From an uncultured Sulfolobales archaeon (lineage in GTDB: Archaea > Thermoproteota > Thermoprotei_A > Sulfolobales > NBVN01): a stretch of DNA of 64,000 nucleotides. Of this stretch, positions 29,811 through 40,389 are shown one piece after another (position 1 is the stretch's first letter; the number at the start of each line of letters is the position of its first letter). Made by a program: the position numbers and the translations under genes. Below the pieces are notes generated by a model that was not told the DNA's origin, did not search any database, and was given only the letters and a program-made list of their open reading frames with translations. Where the stretch lies: positions 1 to 64,000 of the forward strand of contig CALEDH010000008.1 of NCBI GenBank assembly GCA_937949785.1, written 5' to 3'.

Positions 29811-30182
29811 TTAAAATAAGTAGGTCCTATTGTTAACGTCTAAATACGCATCCTTAAGACCTATGAGTCTCAATAACTTCCTGCAGGCAGTGGTGTATAG
29901 CTCAGCTGACTTCCATTCCCTGTAAATGCTTTCAACTTCAGCTAAGCTTACTAACTTGAATATGTCTTCATGGCCTAAGTCGTAAAGAATTGATGCTATG
30001 TAGTGGGGGTTTGAAATACCTATGAGGGGCTTACCGCTTAATAGGAGGTAAGACTTAGCTAGGTATGTGAAGGAAGACCTAATTACTTTAAGGCCTTCTG
30101 AAATCTTCCCAGCCTCTATGAGGTCTTCAGCGAACTTAAGTTCCTTAACACCTTTGAGGAAGTAAAATGCTGCATCAGACAT
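29811..30182 (-). CDS. Hypothetical helical (HEPN-like?) protein
   Basis: 123 aa ORF; preceded immediately by an in-frame TAG and a 35-codon ORF. Confidence 0.5.
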   Translation of the reverse strand: MSDAAFYFLKGVKELKFAEDLIEAGKISEGLKVIRSSFTYLAKSYLLLSGKPLIGISNPHYIASILYDLGHEDIFKLVSLAEVESIYREWKSAELYTTACRKLLRLIGLKDAYLDVNNRTYLF

Positions 30183-30489
30183 CTAATCAAGTACCACCCC
30201 GGTAAGCTTCATAATGTTAGGTATATCGGTCACGGATTCTGAACTATGTAATCTTTGATAGACATACCTAGCCTTCATGAAGAACGACATGGCTTACCTA
30301 CACTCCTCCACCTAACATACCTAATACCCCTATATCCCCACTTACCTAACTACTAGTTATCTAATAACTTACTTTCAGGTAACACCGATTAATAATGAGC
30401 TTATATTCATACATGAAAGGTAAACACTGTTACAGCCCATTATCTCTATCGAAAGTAAACTTATAACTTTATTTACAGGACACACCTTA

Positions 30490-30957
30490 GTGAATGTAAT
30501 GAAGATGCTAACCCATATCCTCTCAACGTTTGCGTTAAGTTCCTTAATTTGCTGCCTAATATTTAGGAGTGTGTGGGTTCTTAATGAGGTGTTTATCCTC
30601 TCATTAGTTATTAACTACTTCATAGATATGTTAGGTCATAAAGATGGGAGGAGGACACCGTTAACCCATGAAGTATTTAGTAACGTATTCTTATCTCTAT
30701 GCATCGGTTTAGGTGTTTACGTATTTACATTTTATATGGTTCCTCAATCCTTAATCACAATGATAATCACATCGGTTACCGCATCTTTCACTCATCTACT
30801 TCTAGACTCGTTGACTGGAGGCATTTACATCGTTAAGTTAAATGAGGTTGTTAGGTTCAAAATCTATGGTAAGCGGTATGATGATTTCACGTTAAATACA
30901 TTAACCATAGCGTTATCCGGTATTACCATCGTCGCGGTCCTCATGTTAATTTTATAA
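30490..30957 (+). CDS. Membrane protein, DUF1286-like
   Basis: NYFIDMLGHKDGRRTPLTHEVFS and TM segments. Confidence 0.7.
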   Translation: MNVMKMLTHILSTFALSSLICCLIFRSVWVLNEVFILSLVINYFIDMLGHKDGRRTPLTHEVFSNVFLSLCIGLGVYVFTFYMVPQSLITMIITSVTASFTHLLLDSLTGGIYIVKLNEVVRFKIYGKRYDDFTLNTLTIALSGITIVAVLMLIL

Positions 30958-30969
30958 CTCCCTACGACT

Positions 30970-31701
30970 ATGTTAGGTGGGTTAGCTATGCAGGAATTAA
31001 TCTACCAGCTTGACAGTTATATTAGAGAATTTAATGCTAACGTTGTTAAAGTCCTTAACAATGGTGTTATATTAGATAGGACTGCCTTCCACCCGAGGAG
31101 TGGTGGTGTAGCCAACGACTTGGGAGTGTTAGTTAAGGACGAGGCAGTATATGAGGTTGTTGACGTGGTCTTCAGCGATTACGGCGTATTACATATCATT
31201 AAAGGCGGTGCTTCAAGTCTGAGAGAGGGAGAGGTCATTAGAGGAATTATTGATTGGGACCGTAGGTATAGGTTGATGAGACTTCATACAGCGGCCCACA
31301 TCCTCTCAGCTATATTCTACAGGGATTACAACGCATTAATAACTGGTGGTAATATACTTCCGGAACATGCCTACGATGATTATAGTTTAGAGAGCTTCGA
31401 TAGAGCTATATTTGAGGATGTGGTTAGGAAAGCTAATGAGGTTATTAGACTAGGTATTGAAGTTAGGGTTTACTGGTTGGATAGGGAGGAAGCTCTTAAG
31501 ATACCAGGTGTGGTGAAGTTAGCTAGTAAGATGCCGCCGGATGTAAGTAAGTTAAGGATTGTTGAGATAGTAGGTATTGATATACAGGCTGATGGTGGAC
31601 CCCATGTAAGGAATGTGAGTGAGGTTGGCGAGGTAGTGTTAGTTAGTGTTGAGAATAAGGGTAGGAAGAGGAAGAGGTTATATTATACCGTAAGACCTTG
31701 A
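30970..31701 (+). CDS. Alanyl-tRNA editing protein (AlaX type)
   Basis: TAFHPRSGGVANDLG, RLHTAAHILSAIF (HxxxH), IVGIDIQADGGPHVRNVSEVG. Confidence 0.88.
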   Translation: MLGGLAMQELIYQLDSYIREFNANVVKVLNNGVILDRTAFHPRSGGVANDLGVLVKDEAVYEVVDVVFSDYGVLHIIKGGASSLREGEVIRGIIDWDRRYRLMRLHTAAHILSAIFYRDYNALITGGNILPEHAYDDYSLESFDRAIFEDVVRKANEVIRLGIEVRVYWLDREEALKIPGVVKLASKMPPDVSKLRIVEIVGIDIQADGGPHVRNVSEVGEVVLVSVENKGRKRKRLYYTVRP

Positions 31702-32831
31702 TAGTGATGAGAGTTAGAACACTTCCCACACTCTTCGTACTCCTAACACTGCTTTCAGCGTTTACCTTAGGCTACTACCTAAGCACCCACAGACTCTCAT
31801 ATAGGGTTATCACAGTATCTGATGTCGAGGAATTAGTTTTTGATGTAGCTAACGAGGTATCAATTATAAGGGGGCTAACCTTTAAGGAATTACCGAATAC
31901 CGTGATAATAAATTCTTCAGCAGTCATAGCTACTTGGGGTGATGGAATACCTAGTAACGTAGTAGTTCTCGGCGAAGTACTTAAGATGACATTACTTACA
32001 CCTAAAGACTACAACATAAGTAAGTCGTATAGAGCTCTACTCGGTATGTGGGTCGCAGCATCGGCTGGGAACACTATATACGTAGTCAGCGATAATCTAG
32101 GAGTTGAGGACGCCTTACTTCACAGGATCCTCGCACATGAATTAACTCATGTACTGCAGTACCAGTACTTCACCCTACCTACTCCGAAGAACTTAGATGA
32201 GTCTTTAGCTCTGAAATCGCTTATCGAGGGTGATGCTGACTTAGTAGCCGACACCTACGTAGAACGTAAGGGGTTTAAAGGGGTGATTAAGATCACTAAA
32301 CTGCTGTTCGAAGACCCCTTCATATCACTTCAATTAATACCTTACGTATTCGGCGGTAACTTCGTTAGAAAACTCCTAGATGTAGGTGGTTGGGAGTTAA
32401 TTAATAAAGTGTATGGAGAGCCGCCTAAGTCGATGAAGCATGTGATGTTTCCTGAAAAGTACTTAAGTGGTGAGCTAACCATCAACGTTACCAGCAGCGT
32501 TAACTGTAATGTGGTATATGATGATGTTTTAGGCCCCTCCTATATCTACGTAATGATTGGTAAGCATTTTAACGAGTCACTGGCCTTAAGGATTAGTAGT
32601 TCTTGGGTTGGTGATAGAGTTATGTATTGCGATGATGGATTAGGTAAGTATCTGGAGTGGAGGGTTAGATGGACCTCTAATGAAGTTGCTGCTGAATTTC
32701 GGCGAATGTTAGATGTTATCGCTACGATGTATGGAGGGGTTCTAATCGAGGATGAGTTATATTTTGATGGGTTAGTCATTAATGTTGAGGTGTGGGGGGA
32801 TGAAGTGGTTATGAGGTCGTTAAAATATTAG
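31698..32831 (+). CDS. Membrane-anchored zinc metallopeptidase-like protein
   Basis: N-terminal TM; ILAHELTHVLQYQYF (HExxH) followed by LIEGDADLVADTYVE. Confidence 0.7.
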   Translation: MIVMRVRTLPTLFVLLTLLSAFTLGYYLSTHRLSYRVITVSDVEELVFDVANEVSIIRGLTFKELPNTVIINSSAVIATWGDGIPSNVVVLGEVLKMTLLTPKDYNISKSYRALLGMWVAASAGNTIYVVSDNLGVEDALLHRILAHELTHVLQYQYFTLPTPKNLDESLALKSLIEGDADLVADTYVERKGFKGVIKITKLLFEDPFISLQLIPYVFGGNFVRKLLDVGGWELINKVYGEPPKSMKHVMFPEKYLSGELTINVTSSVNCNVVYDDVLGPSYIYVMIGKHFNESLALRISSSWVGDRVMYCDDGLGKYLEWRVRWTSNEVAAEFRRMLDVIATMYGGVLIEDELYFDGLVINVEVWGDEVVMRSLKY

Positions 32832-32835
32832 ATAG

Positions 32836-33717
32836 CTACCTCTGCCTTAAGTACTGTATCGTAGCTAACGTGCTTATTGAGGCAATACCTAGCAAACCTG
32901 TAGGCATAGCATATAATGGGTCATCAACAACTACTGTGTAGGCCATTAAGTTATGCAGGACGTTAAGAACGCCTGAAGCAGCAGCCGGTGCGAGTAGACT
33001 ACCTATCCTTAACTTTAGGTATGAGAAAACTACACTTAGAGGAGTATGTACTGCAATCATTGCTAGAATACCTACAACATCTCTATGCTCTGGATAGTAC
33101 ATACCGTGTAGTATTATAAGTGGTGAGTACCATAAACCCCAAATAATACCTACTAGTAAGTTACTAAGCAACGATTTTTTAAATATATGTGAGGCTTCCT
33201 CCAGCAGTAGCCCTCTCCACCCAACCTCCTGTCCTAACATAATTAAGCACATAGCGGTAGAACCAACGAATAGGGAACTCGTTAAAGATAAAGCAAGCGT
33301 CAACTCCCCGCCCTCCGCAGGTACATCCATCCCATAACTCCTATACAGCGGGATTAAAGGATTTACAACCTCAAAGCCTAAGATTAATGCGTAGATCGAG
33401 CCGATAAAGTATATTAAGAAAGGTGTTAAACCGCTAAGGAATAAAAATCTAATCTTACATTTTCTTAAGCCGTAACTCCTAAGACTGCTCTTAATACCCA
33501 TACGTAACATGAGTAGGGTAAATAACACAGATGTCAGGGGGATGAAATTCCTAAATGTAAGTGATATTTGATATAGCTGAATTAAACTTAAATCACGTAA
33601 ATAATTCATAAGGTAGTCATAAGGTATTGTAATTAAGAACGTCATTAATGTAAATAGTGATATCCTCGCTAAAGAGTCCCTTACAGTACTACCCCTATAG
33701 CTCAAGACTATCAGCAC
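32836..33717 (-). CDS. CPBP (CAAX/Abi) family intramembrane protease-like protein
   Basis: Multi-TM; GQEVGWRGLLLEEA resembles the ExxxR(G) motif; later conserved H near IAVHTPLSVVFS. Confidence 0.75.
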   Translation of the reverse strand: MLIVLSYRGSTVRDSLARISLFTLMTFLITIPYDYLMNYLRDLSLIQLYQISLTFRNFIPLTSVLFTLLMLRMGIKSSLRSYGLRKCKIRFLFLSGLTPFLIYFIGSIYALILGFEVVNPLIPLYRSYGMDVPAEGGELTLALSLTSSLFVGSTAMCLIMLGQEVGWRGLLLEEASHIFKKSLLSNLLVGIIWGLWYSPLIILHGMYYPEHRDVVGILAMIAVHTPLSVVFSYLKLRIGSLLAPAAASGVLNVLHNLMAYTVVVDDPLYAMPTGLLGIASISTLATIQYLRQR

Positions 33718-33977
33718 CTGTAAACACTTACTACATATATTAATGGAGATGGTATAAATATATGTAACTCACCGTAGGTTTACTAGTATCTAATCTTATA
33801 TTACAGGAGAGGTCTCAGTAGTTATGGTTAATTAATAATGTATAAACCTACTTATGGTGAGAGGTCTATCACATCAGAAAGCCGTCAATGAAACTGTAGG
33901 GCTTAAGCAGCACATATGGCTGGTAGGGGTTAGTTCTATAACGAATTGAAATAATACTTAAAGCCGTCAACAGGTAT

Positions 33978-34346
33978 CTACATCTCTAAGTTTATTAGAG
34001 ATGTTATAAGCGATTTCATTTTCTCGACATCGTTGTTTTTAAACCATGTTATATACTCACTACAAGTAGTTATGTTATCCATACCTAACTTTTTAGCGTA
34101 TGTTAAAATAGTACATATAAATGACTCAGCAAGCAACTCACTTTCAAAGACGTTAATCACAGATTCATAGAAAGATCGAGGGGAGTGGAGTAGTAGGGAC
34201 TCCGGCGATTCTGTCTGGAATTTAGATAGTTTAATCCTAAATGTCATATAGTATAGTGGACCGAAAACACTATCCAACCACTTGACGAGGAGCTTCCTCA
34301 CATTAAATTCTAAGTTATTACTAGTAGTCGATGAAGTCAAAAACAT
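33978..34346 (-). CDS. Hypothetical protein
   Basis: 122 aa ORF; no recognised family. Confidence 0.4.
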   Translation of the reverse strand: MFLTSSTTSNNLEFNVRKLLVKWLDSVFGPLYYMTFRIKLSKFQTESPESLLLHSPRSFYESVINVFESELLAESFICTILTYAKKLGMDNITTCSEYITWFKNNDVEKMKSLITSLINLEM

Positions 34347-34452
34347 CTCCTAGTTAATATCATATCTTAGGTTTTTAAGATTAATTGTAATAGGCTGAAA
34401 AACTCCTATCACGAACTATTGAAAATAATGCAATAGCTGCATGATAATTTAA

Positions 34453-35460
34453 TTGTGGGGTTCTAAAAGTTATTGGGTGTGTAAGATAGGTGATATCCTA
34501 CTAGCTAGGGCAGGTGATGTTGATATATGCGTTCCTAGGCACTACTTCGTAAGTTTTTTCTCAAGTCCTTACGCTTCACACCTACTTGGTAGGGCTGTTG
34601 ACATATCCACATCCCCTGAGTTCGGCGCTGAGTTCTACTCACCGGTTGCTGGGAGGGTTGTTAAGATTGTTAAGGTATTCACGGGTTTAGGGCCTTACTC
34701 TAAGTTTGACTACGTAATTTTCTTGAGAGTTGGGAGCTATTACGTGAAGTTAATGCATGTTAGACCTAAAGTCAGTGTCGGTGATTTAATTAGTTTAGGA
34801 GACGTCATCGGTAATTATATTAGGAGTAATTACTTCTCATACCACCACTTACCCCATGCACATTTAGAGGTTTTAAAGTATGTTACTTTAAGACCTACTA
34901 AGTCTATGGCTGTTAAAATAGGTGATGATGTGTTAAGGACTTTCAGAGATGCTAGTGAGTTAGGTATTAGTCTGGGGGAGTTAGAAGTCTTAAAAGTCTT
35001 TAAGGACTTCTCACTATGTAAGTCATCCACCCACCCTATAGCGTTAGCTGGAGGTATGCCGGTAATACCTCAAGGTGAGTTAGGCATCGGTGCTGGTTAT
35101 TTAGGGTTAATCCACATCAATTTAAAACCTCCTAAACACTGTGAGGTAAAATTGTTGGGTAGTAGTATCGGTTACACCGTACGTATTAGGGAGTGGTATT
35201 CGTTATTAAGCTGTGAGCGGGCTTCATTATTTTCAGACTGGTTCTTTAAGATGACATCTATTAGCAATGTTTTAGCGAATAGTGGTTGGGGAGGAGTTGA
35301 GGTCTACGTAAATGAATCTAGGGTTAAAGGCTTAGAATTCCTCCTAAGCGATGTATGTAATGTTAAGATTGTAGGGGATCTCAACTTAAGGCCGGGTTGT
35401 AGGGTTAGATTGAAGATAACCTCTAAGCGTAGTAGCCGATGCGAGACCGCCCCTACATAA
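34453..35460 (+). CDS. M23/LytM-like (lysostaphin-fold) domain protein
   Basis: SHLLGRAVDISTSPEFGAEFYSPVAGRVVKI ... MHVRPKVSVGDLISLGDVIGN ... HLPHAHLEV (HxH). Confidence 0.65.
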   Translation: MWGSKSYWVCKIGDILLARAGDVDICVPRHYFVSFFSSPYASHLLGRAVDISTSPEFGAEFYSPVAGRVVKIVKVFTGLGPYSKFDYVIFLRVGSYYVKLMHVRPKVSVGDLISLGDVIGNYIRSNYFSYHHLPHAHLEVLKYVTLRPTKSMAVKIGDDVLRTFRDASELGISLGELEVLKVFKDFSLCKSSTHPIALAGGMPVIPQGELGIGAGYLGLIHINLKPPKHCEVKLLGSSIGYTVRIREWYSLLSCERASLFSDWFFKMTSISNVLANSGWGGVEVYVNESRVKGLEFLLSDVCNVKIVGDLNLRPGCRVRLKITSKRSSRCETAPT

Positions 35461-35521
35461 CTATATAAATTCTAATCTCTTATGGTCTGCCCTGCGGTGG
35501 AGAGCGCTATCTGCAAGTGTT

Positions 35522-35932
35522 TTAAGTAAGTCTATTCCTAATATCTAACCCTTCTAATAAGAAGATAAGTGAAGCTATAGATGATATGATTATAACGAAT
35601 ACTCTATCGGTGTTGAACCCCGAAGTTATTATGGTGATAATACTTCCTAAAGTTATCCCTAGGAAGAATACCGAGTATATGATTAGTTTAGGTATTAACC
35701 TCTTATGAATTATTAGGAAGCCTTCCAGAGGTACTGACTTATTGATGACGTACCCACTGCTTGACCTCTTAATTATCCCTAATTCTTCAAGCCTTTTTAA
35801 GTTATAATGTACAGTACTCACAGGTAGGTTTAAATCCCTAGCTAATTCCCTAACACCGAGCGGTGCCTCAGACTCGAAGAGCCTGAAGTATATCCTCAAA
35901 GCATTCCTACCTAATTCCTCAGCCTCACTCAA
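35522..35932 (-). CDS. Winged-HTH regulator with C-terminal TM segments
   Basis: APLGVRELARDLNLPVSTVHYNLKRLEELGIIKRSSSGY followed by two hydrophobic segments. Confidence 0.8.
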   Translation of the reverse strand: MSEAEELGRNALRIYFRLFESEAPLGVRELARDLNLPVSTVHYNLKRLEELGIIKRSSSGYVINKSVPLEGFLIIHKRLIPKLIIYSVFFLGITLGSIITIITSGFNTDRVFVIIISSIASLIFLLEGLDIRNRLT

Positions 35933-36044
35933 AGTCCTTCCTCTCTTAATCGTGTTAATGTTAATATAAACTAAGCGGTGTTCAGCTATTAGAACACCGC
36001 TGTCTAAAGCTTAGAGTAATTAACCACGTATACGCAGTGTGTAG

Positions 36045-38180
36045 ATGGTGATTCATGTGGGGCGAAACGTGTTAGTTGTATTAGGGATTATAGCGTTGTT
36101 ATTAGGGACTTCAACACCTATATTGTTTAACACTTTGTTTAAGGTAGACCTAACTCGAAATCAGATTCAGAGTACGTCGGAAACCGCTACATTCACACCG
36201 TTGAGGGTAGATGAGTTAATTAGCGGTGAGTTGAAGACGTTTAAGTCATATGATAATGTAATAAATTACTTATTAGGACTGGATAGAGCTAGGACCTTAG
36301 CTAATGAGTTGATATCATCGCCCTTCAGCCTAGGTTTAGTGAGGACTGTGGCTGAGGGTGTGAAGCAGGGTTTAGCAGTAGATTCTGCGAGGACTCCGGG
36401 GACGAATATACAGGTATTAGGTGTTGACGAACCTGATGTGGTGAAGTGTGATGGTAATTTACTAGTAGTCGCATCGTCTTCTAAGGTGTACTTAGTCAGC
36501 GTTAAGGAGAAGGAGGTTTTAAATACTATAGTCTTTAAGAACGAGCAAGTAGGCGGTATGTTCCTACACGGTAATACCTTAATAGTGATTACGATATCTG
36601 AACCCATTGCCGTCCCACTAATCGTTGATTTAGGTCTGAAACACTACTATGACGTAGTAATACCTCCGGGAATTTCAAATACCTCAATATACCTATACGA
36701 TACGACGTCTCCTGAAAATCCTAAACTGAAGAGTAAGGTCATAGTTACCGGGTTATTAACTACTTCAAGGATGAGTGGAGGTTATGTCTACTTAATTACC
36801 TCACTACCGATGTTAAGACCTACCATACCCTTAGTTAATGATAGCCCTGTAAGGGCTGAGAACATCTTTAAGGTTGATTCAGAACCAACTACCTACACAA
36901 CTATAGTGGTTTTAGACGTGGTTAAGGGTGGTTACACGTCATACGCCTTCATGACAGGACATAGTAGTTGGCTTTACATGTCATTAAAGAACCTATACCT
37001 AGCTAGTAGTAAGGTACCATCTATATTAGAAGCATATAGAGCAGTTATAGAGGTATTAGTTAAGTACTTACCATCTGAGATCGCTTCTAAGGTTAGGAGT
37101 TATTTAGAGAGTGAGGACTTCAGGGAATGTATTGAAGTTATTTCAGACTATTTAAGCAGTTTAAGCTATGACGAAGTTAAGTACCTACTTACTAAGACCT
37201 CCGACGAGCTCAGCAATAGAATATTCAGTGAATACAGTAAGTTCTACGTGTTCTCAGTAAGTGGGGTAAATATCGAGTTGAGGGGGGGCTTCGAAGTTGC
37301 TGGTAGGGTCTTAGACCAATTCTCGATGGAGGAGGTTAGTAACTACTTTGTAGTGGCAACTACATCAACTAATTCAACTATAAAGATACGTTACGAACAA
37401 CCACCAATTATAATTTCACCCCTACCATATAGGGATGTTGTCGAAATAACCGAATGTAATGGAAGTATTTGTGTGACGAAGACCGTAACGCTTACGCAAA
37501 TCCCCAAACAACAGCTATATAAGCCTAGGGTATATGTCGACGTAGTGCCGGTAGGTATTGACGAAAACAACGTATTTACGGTGAATTTAAAGGAGTTGAA
37601 GGTTGTGGGTAGTCTGAGGGGTCTGGCTAAGGGGGAGAGGATATACTCATCCAGACTCATCGGTAATATACTCTACTTAGTGACATATAGGCAGGTTGAC
37701 CCATTATTTGCAATAGATATTTCCAACCCGGAAAAGCCGGAGGTATTAGGATATCTTAAGATACCTGGGTTTAGTGAGTACCTACACCCACTGCCTAACA
37801 GGAGGTTATTAGGGATAGGTGTTGAAGACGGTTTTAAGATATCATTATTCGATGTTTCAGATCCTACTAACATGCGGGAGATATCTAAGGTCGGAATAGC
37901 TAGTGCATGGAGTATCGCATACAGCGACCACCACGCAGTGACAGTAGACTTAGACAACGAATTAGTCTTCATACCGGTAAGTATTAGGAGGGGCACTCCA
38001 TCAGGGATCTTAGCTATCTCCTATAAAGGTGACGTGCTAACAACTAGAAAATTCATAGAACATGAAGGAGCTATAAGGACTACGTATGTCAATGATGAAC
38101 TCTACACGATATCACTGGACGTAGTTAAGGTTTTCAATATAAGAGGTTTAAACCTAATTAATGAAATTAAGCTAAGTTGA
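36045..38180 (+). CDS. Secreted/membrane-anchored beta-propeller domain protein
   Basis: TM anchor, then TNIQVLGVDEPDVVKCDGNLLVVASSSKVYLVSV; repeated ISNPEKPEVLGYLKIPGFSEYLHPL propeller-like segments. Confidence 0.8.
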   Translation: MVIHVGRNVLVVLGIIALLLGTSTPILFNTLFKVDLTRNQIQSTSETATFTPLRVDELISGELKTFKSYDNVINYLLGLDRARTLANELISSPFSLGLVRTVAEGVKQGLAVDSARTPGTNIQVLGVDEPDVVKCDGNLLVVASSSKVYLVSVKEKEVLNTIVFKNEQVGGMFLHGNTLIVITISEPIAVPLIVDLGLKHYYDVVIPPGISNTSIYLYDTTSPENPKLKSKVIVTGLLTTSRMSGGYVYLITSLPMLRPTIPLVNDSPVRAENIFKVDSEPTTYTTIVVLDVVKGGYTSYAFMTGHSSWLYMSLKNLYLASSKVPSILEAYRAVIEVLVKYLPSEIASKVRSYLESEDFRECIEVISDYLSSLSYDEVKYLLTKTSDELSNRIFSEYSKFYVFSVSGVNIELRGGFEVAGRVLDQFSMEEVSNYFVVATTSTNSTIKIRYEQPPIIISPLPYRDVVEITECNGSICVTKTVTLTQIPKQQLYKPRVYVDVVPVGIDENNVFTVNLKELKVVGSLRGLAKGERIYSSRLIGNILYLVTYRQVDPLFAIDISNPEKPEVLGYLKIPGFSEYLHPLPNRRLLGIGVEDGFKISLFDVSDPTNMREISKVGIASAWSIAYSDHHAVTVDLDNELVFIPVSIRRGTPSGILAISYKGDVLTTRKFIEHEGAIRTTYVNDELYTISLDVVKVFNIRGLNLINEIKLS

Positions 38181-38261
38181 ATGTTAAAACAACGTTTTCA
38201 TTATTATAATATTATATAAGTAATATAACGTTGACATATATTAAGAGTAAGTGGTGTAGGT

Positions 38262-38681
38262 ATGTTCCAGAGGTATATCATATATCTTACAATCACCATC
38301 ACACTACTATTGCTTCCCATAGTAGTAGCTGCCCAACCTGAGACGGGGATCAACTTTACAGACATACTTGAGGATGTTATAAGAAATCCTAGAATGTTAA
38401 TAGTTATGGGTATTCAGTTCATGATGGGTTTAGGCTTAGGTTACTACGCTTCAAAAGCTCTTAAGTACATCTTAGCTTTAATAGCTATTCTAGTTTTAGG
38501 GACTGTTCTCTCTGTATGGAGCATAGGCTCATCACCTGAGAGCTTCCTCACAGAACTTTACATTAACTTTAGAGAACTAATACCATACATACTCACATTC
38601 CTACAACTGTTGGGCATAATGACTATAGGTCCGGTAACACTTGGATTCATAGTAGGAGTTCTGTTAGCGATAAGGAAGTAA
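38262..38681 (+). CDS. Small membrane protein
   Basis: Signal-like N-terminus and several hydrophobic helices. Confidence 0.55.
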   Translation: MFQRYIIYLTITITLLLLPIVVAAQPETGINFTDILEDVIRNPRMLIVMGIQFMMGLGLGYYASKALKYILALIAILVLGTVLSVWSIGSSPESFLTELYINFRELIPYILTFLQLLGIMTIGPVTLGFIVGVLLAIRK

Positions 38682-38867
38682 AAATACTTAAAACAGTGTT
38701 TAGCGCTTCGGTACGTCAATTACATAATTTTTTATATCGAGTTAGGTAGGATTTTCTTTGATCTTAACTACCTCTACGTTAAATGCTGATGTTTAATCAG
38801 TAATTTATAACATTTACAGCAGATCCAGATATAGCTATGTGTAGGAAGCATCAATAATGTTACGAAT

Positions 38868-40247
38868 TTAAGTGTTTATAGGCTTTATTATCGGTTTTAA
38901 CCAACTACACCTTAATATCCATCCAAGCGCTAATAAGCCTGCTATAACGTTACTTATTGACATACCGATCCAAAGCCCTTTAACACCAATGTTAAGAGGT
39001 CCTGGGCCGAATAAGTAAGCTAGTGCATTCCTAAGTACCCATAATCTTAGAATGCTTAAGAACATAATTATCTTTGTATGTCCTGATGCAGTAGCAATAG
39101 CAAACGCTGTTCTAAGTATTGTGAAAAATATTATTGAGGGCCCCATGTATAGGACGAAATCAGCTGCATTTTGAATTACTTCAACATCTGAAGGTGTGAA
39201 TAGTGAGACTATTTCAAACCTTAGAAGTATGTAGCTGAGGATTCCAGTACTAGTTATTAGTACGCCGTAGGTAAGTGTTCTATATACTACCTTCTTAGCC
39301 CTACTAAGCATTTCAGCACCTAGGCTCTGACCGATCATCGTAGTAGCAGCGCTAAGCAAGCTTCCAACAAATATATCCAGAAGTCCTAGAGGCCTATCAC
39401 CTATTCCCCATGATGCGAGGGCAGCACTACCCATAAGGCTTATAATTCCCGCTAGGACTGTAAACCCGGCTGCCTCACCAACTGATGAGATAGAGATTGG
39501 AAGCCCTATCCTAATTAACTTCTTCAACAATTCTTGATGGGGCTTTAGGTGGGAGAAACTTAGGTTCACCCATCTAGTACCTCTGACTAGGAGGTAGATT
39601 ATTATTGAGATAGCAATTAAATTACTGATTAATGTAGCTATAGCTGCACCAGCAATACCTAGGTGAGGTAGTGGGCCTAAGCCAAATATAAGTATAGGGT
39701 CTAAGACTACGTTCATAAGCACTCCAACTACAGTTACTTTCATCGGCGTTACCGTATCTCCAGTAGCGCTGAAGATCAGTATTGCAGAGTCCATTAAACC
39801 ATATGTGATGAATCCCAAAGCGAATATCCTTCCGTAGGTTACTGCATCCGGTATAACCTCGTGAGGAACTCCGAGTAATTGTAGGAGTGGTTGAATTGCT
39901 ATGTATGCAGCTAACGTGATTGGAATTCCAGTTAATAGCACTATGAGGATTACTTGACCGGCAGCCCTCATAGATAGGTTGTACTCCCTAGCACCCCAAT
40001 ACTGAGATACTAATGAAATGCCAGCCTGTAGTAGTCCTGCTAATCCGCTAATTACTAAGAAGATGATAGGCCATGTAGCATTGATAGCTGCTAAGGCATT
40101 CCTGCCAAGCCTTCCCAACCAGAACATATCAGTTAGGTTGTAGGTTATATGTAGCGCTTGTATCACAGCTATAGGAAGCCCTAACTTAAGCATTGCCCTC
40201 ATAACCGAAACCTTTAACACCCATTCCTTATCATCCACATAAAACAC
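38868..40247 (-). CDS. MATE family efflux transporter
   Basis: 12-TM pattern; NLTDMFWLGRLGRNALAAINATWPI, LGIAGAAIATLISN. Confidence 0.92.
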   Translation of the reverse strand: MFYVDDKEWVLKVSVMRAMLKLGLPIAVIQALHITYNLTDMFWLGRLGRNALAAINATWPIIFLVISGLAGLLQAGISLVSQYWGAREYNLSMRAAGQVILIVLLTGIPITLAAYIAIQPLLQLLGVPHEVIPDAVTYGRIFALGFITYGLMDSAILIFSATGDTVTPMKVTVVGVLMNVVLDPILIFGLGPLPHLGIAGAAIATLISNLIAISIIIYLLVRGTRWVNLSFSHLKPHQELLKKLIRIGLPISISSVGEAAGFTVLAGIISLMGSAALASWGIGDRPLGLLDIFVGSLLSAATTMIGQSLGAEMLSRAKKVVYRTLTYGVLITSTGILSYILLRFEIVSLFTPSDVEVIQNAADFVLYMGPSIIFFTILRTAFAIATASGHTKIIMFLSILRLWVLRNALAYLFGPGPLNIGVKGLWIGMSISNVIAGLLALGWILRCSWLKPIIKPINT

Positions 40248-40389
40248 CTGCAGCTGCTATTCATATAGTCGTAGCTATATTTACGTCTAAATCTAAGCTA
40301 TATTAGGTTCTCATAGATTTAAGCGTTATTTTACTTATTTACTCTAAATAAATACGTAGAATGTTTAATTAACTCTTCTCATCATTACT

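Noticed and set aside
33889-33972. aaagccgtcaa repeated twice about 70 bp apart
   Set aside because: Only an 11-mer pair in a short intergenic region; could be chance and no associated element.
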